Under the pieces are notes generated by a model that worked only from the letters and a program-made list of their open reading frames with translations, was not told the DNA's origin and searched no databases. The translations under genes were made by a program, and so were the position numbers. 9,967 nucleotides of DNA from an uncultured Pseudomonas sp. Its GTDB lineage: Bacteria; Pseudomonadota; Gammaproteobacteria; Pseudomonadales; Pseudomonadaceae. Shown here piece by piece: positions 1 to 6,145 of the stretch (its first letter is position 1; each line of letters begins with the position of its first letter). The stretch is taken from positions 1-9,967 of the forward strand of contig CAMPJN010000119.1 in the NCBI GenBank assembly GCA_946886875.1, read 5' to 3'.

Positions 1-675
1 GTCGCCGAGTTCGCCATGGGGCTGCGCTTTCAGCAGCAGTCGGCGGAAGTTCAGGCCCTGCAGCTGCAGGCTTACAACATCGCTACCATGAAGCTGGATG
101 CGGCAGTGGCCGCCGCGAAGGATCCGTCGAAGTTGGCCATCGTTACCGATCTGGATGAAACCGTCATTGATAACAGCGCCCTGTTGGCACGGGACCTTGC
201 CAACTGCCACACCTATGACGCCTGGGACACCTGGCTGCCCTGGGAGCGTGACGGGACTCCGCAGCTGATCCCTGGCGCCAAGCAGTTCCTGCAGCATGCC
301 GATAGCCTGGGTGTGACCATTCGCTATATCTCGGACCGTGCCGACGAGCAGAAGCCACATACCCTGGCCACCCTGAGCAAGCTCGGTCTGCCCCAGGTGT
401 CGGCGCAAAGCGTGCTACTGCTGGGGCCGCCCAAGGTCGAACGGCGCGCCATCGTCAGTGCCGATCATCAGATCGTGCTGTTGCTGGGCGATACACTGCA
501 TGACTTTGACGGGCGTTTCCGCAAGACGCCGCTGGCCGATCAGCGCGCCACCGTGGCCGCTGAGGCGAGCAAATGGGGCGCCGAGTGGATCGTCTTCCCC
601 AATGCGAGCTACGGCACCTGGTCCAAGGCGCCTTTGCAAGGTTGGGACGCCAAGACCGTTATCGAACCCTGGTAA
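1..675 (+). CDS. HAD-family acid phosphatase, e(P4)/class C type (5' truncated)
   Basis: This is the C-terminal part of a secreted or lipoprotein-type acid phosphatase/5'-nucleotidase of the HAD superfamily, which removes phosphate from nucleotides or similar monoesters outside the cytoplasm. The frame is open from base 1. The stretch AMGLRFQQQSAEVQALQLQAYN matches the conserved region just after the signal peptide in e(P4) proteins, so the true start lies upstream and the first in-window ATG (16) is probably internal. Counting from that Met, motif I is DLDETVIDN (nucleophile Asp45, acid/base Asp47), motif II is ISDR (105-108), the motif III lysine is probably Lys140 in GPPKVERR, and motif IV is GDTLHDF (158-164). 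Motif IV has Thr where I expect GDN in most relatives. The C-terminal FPNASYGTW stretch also fits the family. Family assignment is firm; substrate is not known, and localisation is inferred because the signal peptide is outside the window. Confidence 0.88.
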   Translation, partial: VAEFAMGLRFQQQSAEVQALQLQAYNIATMKLDAAVAAAKDPSKLAIVTDLDETVIDNSALLARDLANCHTYDAWDTWLPWERDGTPQLIPGAKQFLQHADSLGVTIRYISDRADEQKPHTLATLSKLGLPQVSAQSVLLLGPPKVERRAIVSADHQIVLLLGDTLHDFDGRFRKTPLADQRATVAAEASKWGAEWIVFPNASYGTWSKAPLQGWDAKTVIEPW

Positions 676-693
676 TCACGCTTTACTTAGGTA

Positions 694-719
694 GCAGCGG
701 GGCTGTTCGGGTCCGCTGC
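694..719 (+). other. Inverted repeat downstream of phosphatase gene (possible weak terminator)
   Basis: A perfect 7-base stem, GCAGCGG (694-700) with CCGCTGC (713-719), encloses a 12-base loop and begins 19 bases after the phosphatase stop codon. No T-run follows, so it is not a standard intrinsic terminator. It could mark the transcript end or stabilise the 3' end. A second perfect 6-base stem, CTCGCG (743-748) with CGCGAG (756-761), follows. Confidence 0.3.
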
Positions 720-836
720 ATGCCTATGGTGCTGTGAGTTAGCTCGCGGAGCAGGCGCGAGTGGCAGTGATTACGCTGGAAAAAAAAGCCTCAAGCCGTT
801 CTAATGCCGGTCCATTTCGTCATCTGTCCGAATGCA

Positions 837-1517
837 ATGACTACTCTCCTGGCCCTGGATACCGCGACCGAAGCCTGCTCCGTTGCTTTGCTGCACGACG
901 GCAAGGTGATCAGCCACTACGAAGTGATCCCACGTCTGCATGCGCAGCGTCTGCTGCCGATGATCAAGGACTTGCTGGCCGAGGCCGCCGTGCCCTTGTC
1001 GGCGCTGGATGCCATCGCCTTCGGCCGTGGCCCGGGTGCCTTTACCGGTGTGCGCATCGCCGTTGGCGTGGTGCAGGGCCTGGCTTTCGCTCTGGACCGC
1101 CCGGTATTGCCGATATCCAACCTAGCGGTACTGGCCCAGCGTGCCCTGCGCGAGCAGGGCGCCAAGCAGGTGGCCGCGGCGATCGATGCGCGGATGGACG
1201 AGGTCTACTGGGGTTGCTACCGCGCCGAGAACGGCGAAATGCGCTTGCAGGGCATCGAGGCGGTATTGGCGCCCGAACAGGCCGCGCTTCCGGCGGATGC
1301 CAGCGGCGAATGGTTCGGCGCCGGGACCGGTTGGGGTACTTTTGCCGCGCGGCTTGCCGCGCAGGTCACTGGGCAGGACCCGGCGATGTTGCCCCATGCC
1401 GAGGACTTGCTCAGCCTGGCGGGCTTCGCCTGGGCGCGTGGCGAGGCGGTCGTGGCGGACCAGGCGCAACCGGTGTACCTGCGCGACAAGGTCGCAGTCG
1501 CCAAGCAACCGAGTTGA
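837..1517 (+). CDS. tsaB: tRNA threonylcarbamoyladenosine biosynthesis protein TsaB
   Basis: TsaB (YeaZ) is the scaffold partner of TsaD and TsaE in making N6-threonylcarbamoyladenosine at position 37 of ANN-decoding tRNAs in the cytoplasm. It has an ASKHA fold without its own catalytic centre. The 226-residue product is of usual length for proteobacterial TsaB. It opens with the family start MTTLLALDTATEACSVAL, has the signature GRGPGAFTGVR (63-73) and the later AAIDARMDEVYW (114-125), and ends with a YLRDK tail (215-219). I chose the ATG at 837 because the product then begins at the conserved first strand; the ATG at 804 adds 11 residues of no family character. Neither start has a clear Shine-Dalgarno sequence, so the start rests on homology. 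The gene stands alone, with about 160 bases free on each side, and is expected to be expressed constitutively. Confidence 0.95.
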   Translation: MTTLLALDTATEACSVALLHDGKVISHYEVIPRLHAQRLLPMIKDLLAEAAVPLSALDAIAFGRGPGAFTGVRIAVGVVQGLAFALDRPVLPISNLAVLAQRALREQGAKQVAAAIDARMDEVYWGCYRAENGEMRLQGIEAVLAPEQAALPADASGEWFGAGTGWGTFAARLAAQVTGQDPAMLPHAEDLLSLAGFAWARGEAVVADQAQPVYLRDKVAVAKQPS

Positions 1518-1609
1518 TTGCATCCGCCCGGACTATGCGAGCGCAGCGGCCATTGCGCCTGTGCCATACACCTTCCGTCGCATGCCTGGCGTCAGTTTTA
1601 TGTCTCGCA

Positions 1610-1638
1610 TTGCCAAGGCAGGCCGAGGCGACTAGATT
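1610..1638 (+). promoter_or_regulatory. Candidate sigma-70 promoter for the small-protein/DUF72 pair
   Basis: TTGCCA (1610-1615, five of six matches to TTGACA) lies 17 bases before TAGATT (1633-1638, four of six to TATAAT). Transcription would start near 1645, giving a leader of about 40 bases before the ATG at 1686. It is the best match I found between tsaB and the next gene; it is a sequence match only. Confidence 0.35.
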
Positions 1639-1685
1639 GCCATTACCTCCATCCACAGTTGGCTAACCAGGTCGAGCAGTAGCCG

Positions 1686-2024
1686 ATGCGTATCGACGCT
1701 TCCATTCCTTCCTTTGCGCCAGATCGCGGCCCCCGTTCGGGGACGGCGGTTACGCCTTTTCGCGAAGCGCAACGCGAGGTGGAGGAGCGCCGCGAACAAC
1801 CCGCGCCCCCGGCCAGCAGCCAGGGCTTCGAACAGACTCCGCAATTACGCCGCGTGCAGGCCACCAACGCCAGTAGCGATAGCCTGCCGGCGACCCAGGA
1901 TCGCGGCTACCAGCCCGCATTGAGCAACCGCGCCGCCCAAGCCATCGCCAGTTACAGCTCGACCGCCGCCTTCGCCCAGGATGCCGGTGCCCAGGAGATA
2001 CTGGGTCTCGATCTCTACGCCTGA
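1686..2024 (+). CDS. Small hypothetical protein, probably disordered
   Basis: Encodes 112 residues with no domain I recognise. The first two thirds are rich in Pro, Gln, Arg, Ser and Glu (for example a charged stretch at 24-38 and PAPPASS at 39-45) and look unstructured. The last 35 residues, from LSNRAAQAIASYSSTAAFAQDAGA to the end EILGLDLYA, alternate Ala-rich helix-like sequence with a hydrophobic tail and are the likely conserved part. I see no signal peptide or membrane segment. The stop codon shares one base with the ATG of the DUF72 gene (TGATG at 2022-2026), which supports this as a real reading frame translated together with it. The ribosome binding site is weak (a GAG/GTAG-like stretch upstream). 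I recall similar short proteins at this position in other Pseudomonas. Function is unknown. Confidence 0.72.
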   Translation: MRIDASIPSFAPDRGPRSGTAVTPFREAQREVEERREQPAPPASSQGFEQTPQLRRVQATNASSDSLPATQDRGYQPALSNRAAQAIASYSSTAAFAQDAGAQEILGLDLYA

Positions 2025-2884
2025 TGTTGCCCTATTTTCTCGGCTGCCCCTCATGGAGCGAGCCCGCCTGGCGCGGTTCCTTGTATCCGGATGGCGCGCG
2101 CACGGCGGAGTTTCTGCCGCACTACGCCGAGGTATTCAACGCGGTGGAAGGCAATACCACCTTCTATGCCCGACCATCGCCCGAGACGGTGGTGCGCTGG
2201 GCCGCACAGATGCCGGCGCATTTGCGCTTCTGCGCGAAACTGCCGCGCGATATCAGTCACAGCGGTGATCTGCGTGAGCAATTGAGCGCGGCTGAGGATT
2301 TTTGCCGCTTGCTCGCGCCCTTGGGCGCAAGGGTCGCGCCGTTCTGGTTGCAGTTGCCGGCCAGCTTCGGCCCGCAGCGTCTAGCGGAGTTGGCGAGTTT
2401 TATCGAACACTGGAACGGCTCGGACTTGGCCGTCGAAGTCCGCCACCCGGCGTTCTTCGCCAAGGGCGAGGAGGAGCGTGCGCTCAATCGCCTCTTGCTG
2501 GGGCGCGGCATCGAGCGTATCTGTCTGGATTCACGGGCATTGTTCAGCTGCGCCTCATCCGAGCCGGCGGTGCTGCATGCGCAAGCCAAGAAGCCGCGTT
2601 TGCCGTTGCGCCCGACAGCCTTCAGCCAGGCGCCGCAGTTGCGTTTTATCGGTCATCCCGAACTGGCGGCCAACGACGATTTTATTGCGCCCTGGCTGGA
2701 TAAAGTCGCCGCCTGGATCGAAGAAGGGCGCACGCCCTATGTATTCCTGCATACCGCCGATAACCGTCTGGCGCCGCAATTGGCCATGCGTTTCCATCAG
2801 CAGTTGATGACGCTGCTGCCGGGTTTGCCGGCGCTATCCGAACCGCTGGTCACGCCGCGCGTCGAACAATTGGGGCTGCTGTAG
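2024..2884 (+). CDS. DUF72 (YecE-like) family protein
   Basis: Encodes 286 residues, a complete member of the DUF72/YecE family, whose members fold as a TIM barrel and have no settled biochemical function. Family marks visible in order are the N-terminal strand YFLGCPSWSEPAWRGSLYP (4-22), the motif EGNTTFY (42-48), FCAKLPRDISHSG (69-81), EVRHPAFF (138-145), and a late strand YVFLHTADN followed by LAPQLAMRF. I see no signal peptide, so it should be cytoplasmic. Its start overlaps the stop of the preceding small gene by one base, so translation is probably coupled, and the next gene on the same strand begins 15 bases after its stop. All three may form one transcript. Family call is firm; role is open. 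Confidence 0.92.
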   Translation: MLPYFLGCPSWSEPAWRGSLYPDGARTAEFLPHYAEVFNAVEGNTTFYARPSPETVVRWAAQMPAHLRFCAKLPRDISHSGDLREQLSAAEDFCRLLAPLGARVAPFWLQLPASFGPQRLAELASFIEHWNGSDLAVEVRHPAFFAKGEEERALNRLLLGRGIERICLDSRALFSCASSEPAVLHAQAKKPRLPLRPTAFSQAPQLRFIGHPELAANDDFIAPWLDKVAAWIEEGRTPYVFLHTADNRLAPQLAMRFHQQLMTLLPGLPALSEPLVTPRVEQLGLL

Positions 2885-2899
2885 GACGCGCTGGCGTCG

Positions 2900-3619
2900 A
2901 TGATTTTTCACAGCCGAGCGGGGCAGGTTTTGCGTCAGTTTTTTATAGCGTTGTTGCTGTTTATGTTTGTCTTGGTGCCGCTGGCGGTTTACCAGCGCTG
3001 GCTCGATTTGCCGCCGCGCTGGGACCCCTGGGCGCCGCTGGATATCCGCGCGCAACCGAGCCTGCTGACCCCGTTCAAACTCTGGCGTTTGAAGAAAGAC
3101 CCCGATCTCTGCCGACAGGCCCTGGACAGCTCGTCGCTGCGTTATATGGCGTTGGCCGACAGCGAGCCGCAAGCCAATTGCGCTTTGCAGAACACCGTAC
3201 GGGTGGCGGGCTCCGAGGTGCGCTTGAGCAGCAGTTTTATCGCCACCTGCCCGTTGGCTGCGGCCTTCGCCATGTTCGAGCGCCATGGCCTGCAGCCCGC
3301 GGCGCAAAAGGTGTTCGGCGAACCGGTGGTGTTGATTGAACATGTTGGCAGCTACGCTTGCCGCTCCATCGCCGGTAGCCAGCGGCAAAGCCAGCATGCA
3401 TCGGCCAATGCCCTGGATATCGTCGGTTTTCGTCTGCGCGATGGTCGGCGCATCAGCGTACAGCGCGACTGGCAGCAGCAGGGGGAGGAGGGGCGGTTCC
3501 TGCGTCTGGTGCAAAAAGCTGCCTGCGACAGTTTCAACACCACCTTGGGGCCGGAATACAACGCCGCCCACCGCGACCATTTTCATGTCGATATGGGCTT
3601 GTTCCGTATGTGTCGCTAA
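2900..3619 (+). CDS. Extensin-like family protein, membrane-anchored, LAS-type zinc site
   Basis: Encodes 239 residues with an uncleaved N-terminal membrane segment (about 11-31, flanked by Arg5/Arg12 and Arg33) and a periplasmic C-terminal domain of the bacterial extensin-like family. The signature SQHASANALDIVGF (164-177) and HRDHFHVDMG (224-233) reproduce the metal set of LAS/M15-type peptidases: His166, Asp173 and the HxH pair 227/229. This suggests a zinc-dependent action on peptidoglycan peptides, but the family has no established reaction that I know of. Six Cys (71, 94, 117, 154, 209, 238) all lie after the membrane segment and could form disulfides, which fits the periplasm. The start follows the DUF72 stop by 15 bases with only a weak AGGA sequence upstream. 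It converges on the EF-hand gene with a 9-base gap. The plant-like name reflects the domain title only. Confidence 0.85.
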   Translation: MIFHSRAGQVLRQFFIALLLFMFVLVPLAVYQRWLDLPPRWDPWAPLDIRAQPSLLTPFKLWRLKKDPDLCRQALDSSSLRYMALADSEPQANCALQNTVRVAGSEVRLSSSFIATCPLAAAFAMFERHGLQPAAQKVFGEPVVLIEHVGSYACRSIAGSQRQSQHASANALDIVGFRLRDGRRISVQRDWQQQGEEGRFLRLVQKAACDSFNTTLGPEYNAAHRDHFHVDMGLFRMCR

Positions 3620-3628
3620 CCGCGCGCG

Positions 3629-4405
3629 TCAGCGTTGCGCCAACAATAAGTCGGCGGCTTGGCCGCTGCGGCCATCGGCGAATTCGAAGCGGCCGAACTG
3701 GGCGATTTCGTCATAGGCGCCCAAGGCGATTTTCACATCCTGGGCCTTAAGCTCGATCGCGCTGACCCCAGCCTGGCTCAGCGACTGACTCGATTGCCGC
3801 CCTTGGGCGTCGAAGCGCAGCAGGCTCAAGCGTTGGAATATTGCATCCTGGGTATCGATACGACCGTCTCCGTTGTCGTCATGCTTGGCCAGTTCGGCAA
3901 AGCCATTGGTGGCGCCGTGCTGATCGCCGAACAGTTCGCGGCCATCGTCGATACGTCCATTGCCGTTGCTATCCAACGCCAGCAAGGCGTCATCGCCGGT
4001 GGGCACGCTGATCTGGTCGAGCCGGCCGTCGCCATCCAGGTCGAAGCGCACGCTGTGATCCAGGCCGCTGGTGCGAAAGCCATTGCTGGCAAGGTCGAGT
4101 ACCAGAGGATCGGTTTTCTGCGGCTCGGCGTTGACGTTGACCTCCAGCACTAACTGGCGCTGCTCGACAATCTGCTCGAAGTCGCTGGCCTGAACGGCAA
4201 CCGCCGGCTGCTCGGCGCTGGCGTCGGCGGCGTTGGAGGACGCGGGCGGGCCATCCGCTTGCGCCTCGTCGGGCATCAGGGTGCGACGCAGTATCTGGTA
4301 GTTCAGCGAGGCTTTTTTACCGGCGTCCAGCGTCTGTTCCAGCTCGCTGCTGCGGGAGCTGGAAGGTGAAATCGGGGTATGGGGTGCGTTTGTAACGTCG
4401 AACAT
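3629..4405 (-). CDS. EF-hand protein with RTX-type calcium-binding loops
   Basis: Encodes 258 residues. The first part (about 1-95) is low-complexity and polar. From TDPLVLDLASNGFRTSG (98-114) onward it follows the module found inside many large RTX and haemolysin-type secreted proteins. Three calcium loops are visible: DLDGDGRLD (122-130), DSNGNGRIDDGRELFGD (145-161) and DDNGDGRIDTQD (176-187). The third has acidic or Asn residues at positions 1, 3, 5, 9 and 12 and is the best canonical EF-hand. No signal peptide or GGXGXD repeat is seen, so export is uncertain and it may act as an intracellular calcium-responsive protein. The frame stays open to 4993, but codons upstream of 4405 lie antisense to rsmJ and have shadow-like composition, so I start at the ATG at 4405. 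The ribosome binding site is poor. It is divergent from rsmJ. Confidence 0.82.
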   Translation of the reverse strand: MFDVTNAPHTPISPSSSRSSELEQTLDAGKKASLNYQILRRTLMPDEAQADGPPASSNAADASAEQPAVAVQASDFEQIVEQRQLVLEVNVNAEPQKTDPLVLDLASNGFRTSGLDHSVRFDLDGDGRLDQISVPTGDDALLALDSNGNGRIDDGRELFGDQHGATNGFAELAKHDDNGDGRIDTQDAIFQRLSLLRFDAQGRQSSQSLSQAGVSAIELKAQDVKIALGAYDEIAQFGRFEFADGRSGQAADLLLAQR

Positions 4406-4461
4406 GGCGAACTCGATGCGGCCTAACGATGCCGGGTCTGGCAAAATGCCGCCTACTTGAG

Positions 4462-4490
4462 TTGTCGGCTTATTCCCGGCCGAATTGAAT
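4462..4490 (+). promoter_or_regulatory. Candidate sigma-70 promoter for rsmJ
   Basis: TTGTCG (4462-4467) and TTGAAT (4485-4490) each match four of six consensus bases with a 17-base spacer, in the 106-base region between the divergent EF-hand gene and rsmJ. An AT-rich stretch (4484-4497) surrounds the -10. Transcription would begin a few bases before the ATG at 4512, giving a very short leader. It is the best match in the gap but not a strong one. I saw no convincing promoter on the minus strand for the EF-hand gene. Confidence 0.3.
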
Positions 4491-4511
4491 ATTTTTTGAG
4501 CACTTTTGCTA

Positions 4512-5285
4512 ATGAACGACCAGCCCACTATCGCGAAAATTCGTATGCAGGCCCTGCAGCCCCATCTGGCCGAGGCGGCAGAGGCTTGGGCAGCGCGCTT
4601 GAACCTGCCGCTGCAAGGCGACAGCGAGTTCGCCATGCAATTGGGCGAGGGTGGTTTGCAATTGGTCGAACTCGGCCCGCAGGCGCCGGGGCCGGTACGG
4701 GTGGATTTCGTCGAGGGCGCGATGGCGCATCGGCGCCTGTTCGGCGGTGGCACCGGGCAAATGATCGCCAAAGCGGTCGGCGTGCAGCCGGGCATTCGCC
4801 CGCGGGTGCTGGATGCCACGGCCGGGCTGGGGCGCGATGCCTTCGTCCTCGCCAGCCTGGGTTGCGCGATGACCCTGATCGAGCGCCAGCCATTGGTCGC
4901 GGCCTTGCTCGAAGACGGCTTAGCCCGCGCCCAGGGCGATGCCCAGGTCGGCCATATAGCCGCGCAGATGCGTTTATTGCATGGCAACGCCATCGAGCTG
5001 ATGGACGCCTGGCAGGGCGAGCCGCCGCAGGTGATTTACCTCGACCCGATGTTTCCCCACCGCGATAAAAGCGCGCTGGTGAAAAAGGAAATGCGCCTGT
5101 TCCGGCCCTTCGTCGGCGACGATCAGGACGCCCCGGCGCTTCTCGCCGCGGCCCTGGCCCTGGCCAGCCATCGGGTGGTGGTCAAGCGTCCGCGCAAGGC
5201 GCCATGCATCGAAGGCGTCAAGCCGGGCTATGCGCTGGAAGGCAAGTCCAGCCGCTACGATATTTATCCGAAGAAGAAGCTGTAA
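4512..5285 (+). CDS. rsmJ: 16S rRNA (guanine1516-N2)-methyltransferase RsmJ
   Basis: RsmJ (YhiQ) transfers a methyl group from S-adenosylmethionine to N2 of G1516 in 16S rRNA during small-subunit assembly. The 257-residue product is of normal length. Family marks are [27 protein letters not shown] (64-90), the SAM-binding loop [18 protein letters not shown] (100-117), the acidic end of strand 2 in IERQP (123-127), the catalytic-loop motif YLDPMFPHR (176-184) that takes the place of the DPPY motif, [10 protein letters not shown] (222-231), and the C-terminal SSRYDIY (246-252). I chose the ATG at 4512; the in-frame TTG at 4506 would only add two residues. There is little Shine-Dalgarno sequence (TGAG at 4496-4499). 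It stands alone as a transcription unit, divergent from the EF-hand gene and convergent with the TetR gene. The assignment is firm. Confidence 0.95.
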   Translation: MNDQPTIAKIRMQALQPHLAEAAEAWAARLNLPLQGDSEFAMQLGEGGLQLVELGPQAPGPVRVDFVEGAMAHRRLFGGGTGQMIAKAVGVQPGIRPRVLDATAGLGRDAFVLASLGCAMTLIERQPLVAALLEDGLARAQGDAQVGHIAAQMRLLHGNAIELMDAWQGEPPQVIYLDPMFPHRDKSALVKKEMRLFRPFVGDDQDAPALLAAALALASHRVVVKRPRKAPCIEGVKPGYALEGKSSRYDIYPKKKL

Positions 5286-5297
5286 GCCGCAGGCCGC

Positions 5298-5375
5298 GTA
5301 GGGAGTACATGCCGGATGCTGGTCCGCCATTTCAGAGCGTCACGGTGGACAAGGCTGCGCCATGTCGCACCCTAC
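5298..5375. repeat. Degenerate REP-like palindromic element
   Basis: In the convergent gap after rsmJ, GTAGGG (5298-5303) and CCCTAC (5370-5375) form the outer arms. Inside are GTCCGCC (5322-5328) with GGTGGAC (5344-5350), allowing one G-U pair, and GACAAGGC with GCCATGTC (5348-5366), which has one mismatch. The GTAGGG/GGTGGACAAGGC wording resembles dispersed intergenic repeats I recall in several Pseudomonas genomes. Only one copy is in this window, so repeat status cannot be shown here. It may help separate the two converging transcripts. Confidence 0.35.
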
Positions 5376-5386
5376 AGCTCAGGTCT

Positions 5387-5401
5387 CTGAAAGGATTTCA
5401 G
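5387..5401. other. Perfect short hairpin between convergent genes
   Basis: CTGAAA (5387-5392) and TTTCAG (5396-5401) form a perfect 6-base stem around a 3-base loop. It lies 102 bases after the rsmJ stop and 24 bases beyond the TetR stop on the other strand. The location suits a bidirectional transcription barrier, but neither side carries a T-run, so I do not call it a terminator. A further stem, GGCCGG (5411-5416) with CCGGCC (5430-5435), spans the TetR stop codon. Confidence 0.3.
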
Positions 5402-5424
5402 CGAGGTCGCGGCCGGCTTGTCGC

Positions 5425-6063
5425 TTAGTCCGGCCGATAAGCCTGCATAAACATCCCCACCGCGCTACGCACGTGGCGCTCTGCGGCTTCGCCCTGCAGG
5501 GCGTCGGCGCAACCGATCAGCAGGCGGAAGTTGGCGATGCCCTTGATCAAGCTGAGAAACTGATCGGCGGCATCGAGAGGGCTGGCGATGCGCAGTTTGC
5601 CCGCCCGGTCGGCTTGCTCGAGCAGGTGCGCCATTTCGTTGAGCACCCGTTGTGGCCCGGCTTCATAGAACATCCTCGAGAGCTTCGAGTCCTGCGCGGC
5701 CAGGCTGATCATGATCCGATGCAGTTCGACCGATTCGCGGCTGTTGACCAGTGCATGAAAGCCCCGGCCGATATTCAGCAATTGGCTCTCGATTGGCGCA
5801 CCTTCCACCAGTTCGAACAGCAGTTCGGGCAACTGATCCTGACATTTGGCCTGCACCGCGGCGGAGAACAGCGTCTCCTTGTCGGTGAAATGGCTATACA
5901 CCGTGAGCTTGGAAACGCCCGCCTCGGCGGCGATGGCGTCCATGCTGCTGCCATCGTAACCATGGCGCAGGAACAGGGTTTTCGCCGCTTCGAGAATGGC
6001 GCGACGTTTGGCGGGGTCTTTGGGACGGCCTGGGCCGCTGGGCGGCAACATTTTGTTAGTCAT
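5425..6063 (-). CDS. mexL: TetR-family repressor, MexL-like
   Basis: Encodes 212 residues of a TetR-type one-component regulator: an N-terminal DNA-binding domain and a C-terminal ligand and dimer domain of the AefR/MexL kind. The N-terminal GRPKDPAKRRAILEAAKTLFLRHGYDGSSMDAIAAEAGVSKLTVYSHFTDKETLF covers about 12-66, with the helix-turn-helix at about 41-60. In P. aeruginosa MexL represses its own gene and the mexJK efflux genes. The arrangement here, divergent from an adaptor/RND pair with a 90-base shared control region, implies the same role. The start at 6063 gives the usual short tail before the DNA-binding domain; Met5 is an alternative, and neither has a good Shine-Dalgarno sequence. 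As I recall, P. aeruginosa has a second TetR gene between rsmJ and mexL; here there is one, so it could be the orthologue of either. Family is certain, name probable. Confidence 0.85.
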   Translation of the reverse strand: MTNKMLPPSGPGRPKDPAKRRAILEAAKTLFLRHGYDGSSMDAIAAEAGVSKLTVYSHFTDKETLFSAAVQAKCQDQLPELLFELVEGAPIESQLLNIGRGFHALVNSRESVELHRIMISLAAQDSKLSRMFYEAGPQRVLNEMAHLLEQADRAGKLRIASPLDAADQFLSLIKGIANFRLLIGCADALQGEAAERHVRSAVGMFMQAYRPD

Positions 6064-6081
6064 CGGTTGGTTTTAATACTG

Positions 6082-6111
6082 GACTGATGGGTTTGCTATT
6101 TTTACTATACT
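6082..6111 (+). promoter_or_regulatory. Candidate promoter of the mexJK-like operon
   Basis: TATACT (6106-6111) is a strong -10 match, five of six to TATAAT. Only poor -35 sequence lies at the right distance (near 6082-6089, such as CTGATG), which would suit a promoter that is weak or held by a repressor. ATACT occurs both here (6107-6111) and at 6076-6080, 31 bases or about three helical turns apart. The -10 overlaps the minus-strand -10 of the repressor gene. Confidence 0.45.
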
Positions 6112-6131
6112 CCGCAGTTCAAATATTCCAA
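6104..6131 (-). promoter_or_regulatory. Candidate promoter of the TetR repressor gene
   Basis: Read on the minus strand, TTGGAA (6126-6131, four of six) stands 16 bases before TATAGT (6104-6109, five of six to TATAAT). Transcription would start near 6097, about 34 bases before the repressor ATG. Because this -10 overlaps the plus-strand TATACT, the polymerase probably cannot hold both promoters at once, and one bound repressor could close both. Confidence 0.4.
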
Positions 6132-6145
6132 ACCTTCGCGAAGGT
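6132..6145. promoter_or_regulatory. 14-base perfect palindrome over the adaptor gene ribosome binding site
   Basis: The sequence ACCTTCGCGAAGGT equals its own reverse complement. It lies just downstream of the candidate plus-strand -10 and ends 8 bases before the ATG at 6154. AAGG in its right arm (6141-6144) is the best ribosome binding site for the adaptor, at 9 bases from the start codon. As DNA it could be a repressor operator; as RNA it could fold into a 5-pair stem with a CGCG loop that hides the ribosome binding site. Confidence 0.5.

Noticed and set aside
694..786. Intrinsic terminator or small RNA after the phosphatase gene
   Set aside because: Two perfect stems and an A8 run are present, but no stem is followed by a T-run on either strand at the right distance. 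Only the inverted repeat is recorded.
1541..1558. Possible tsaB terminator hairpin (GCGCA with TGCGC)
   Set aside because: The stem is only five bases and no T-run follows; such short stems are frequent in GC-rich DNA.
761..1666. A 301-codon plus-strand frame overlapping tsaB
   Set aside because: It is an Arg/Gly/Ala-rich out-of-frame reading of tsaB and its flanks. tsaB matches its family from end to end.
2834..3586. A 250-codon minus-strand frame over the extensin-like gene
   Set aside because: It is a shadow of the plus-strand gene, which has a membrane anchor and the family metal motifs.
4406..4993. N-terminal extension of the EF-hand protein to 454 residues
   Set aside because: The extra codons lie antisense to rsmJ and across the divergent promoter gap. 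The extension is Arg/Pro/Ser-rich without family character, so the ATG at 4405 is preferred.
5362..6087. A 241-codon plus-strand frame antisense to the TetR gene
   Set aside because: The minus strand encodes a complete TetR protein with an obvious DNA-binding domain; the plus-strand product looks like nothing known.
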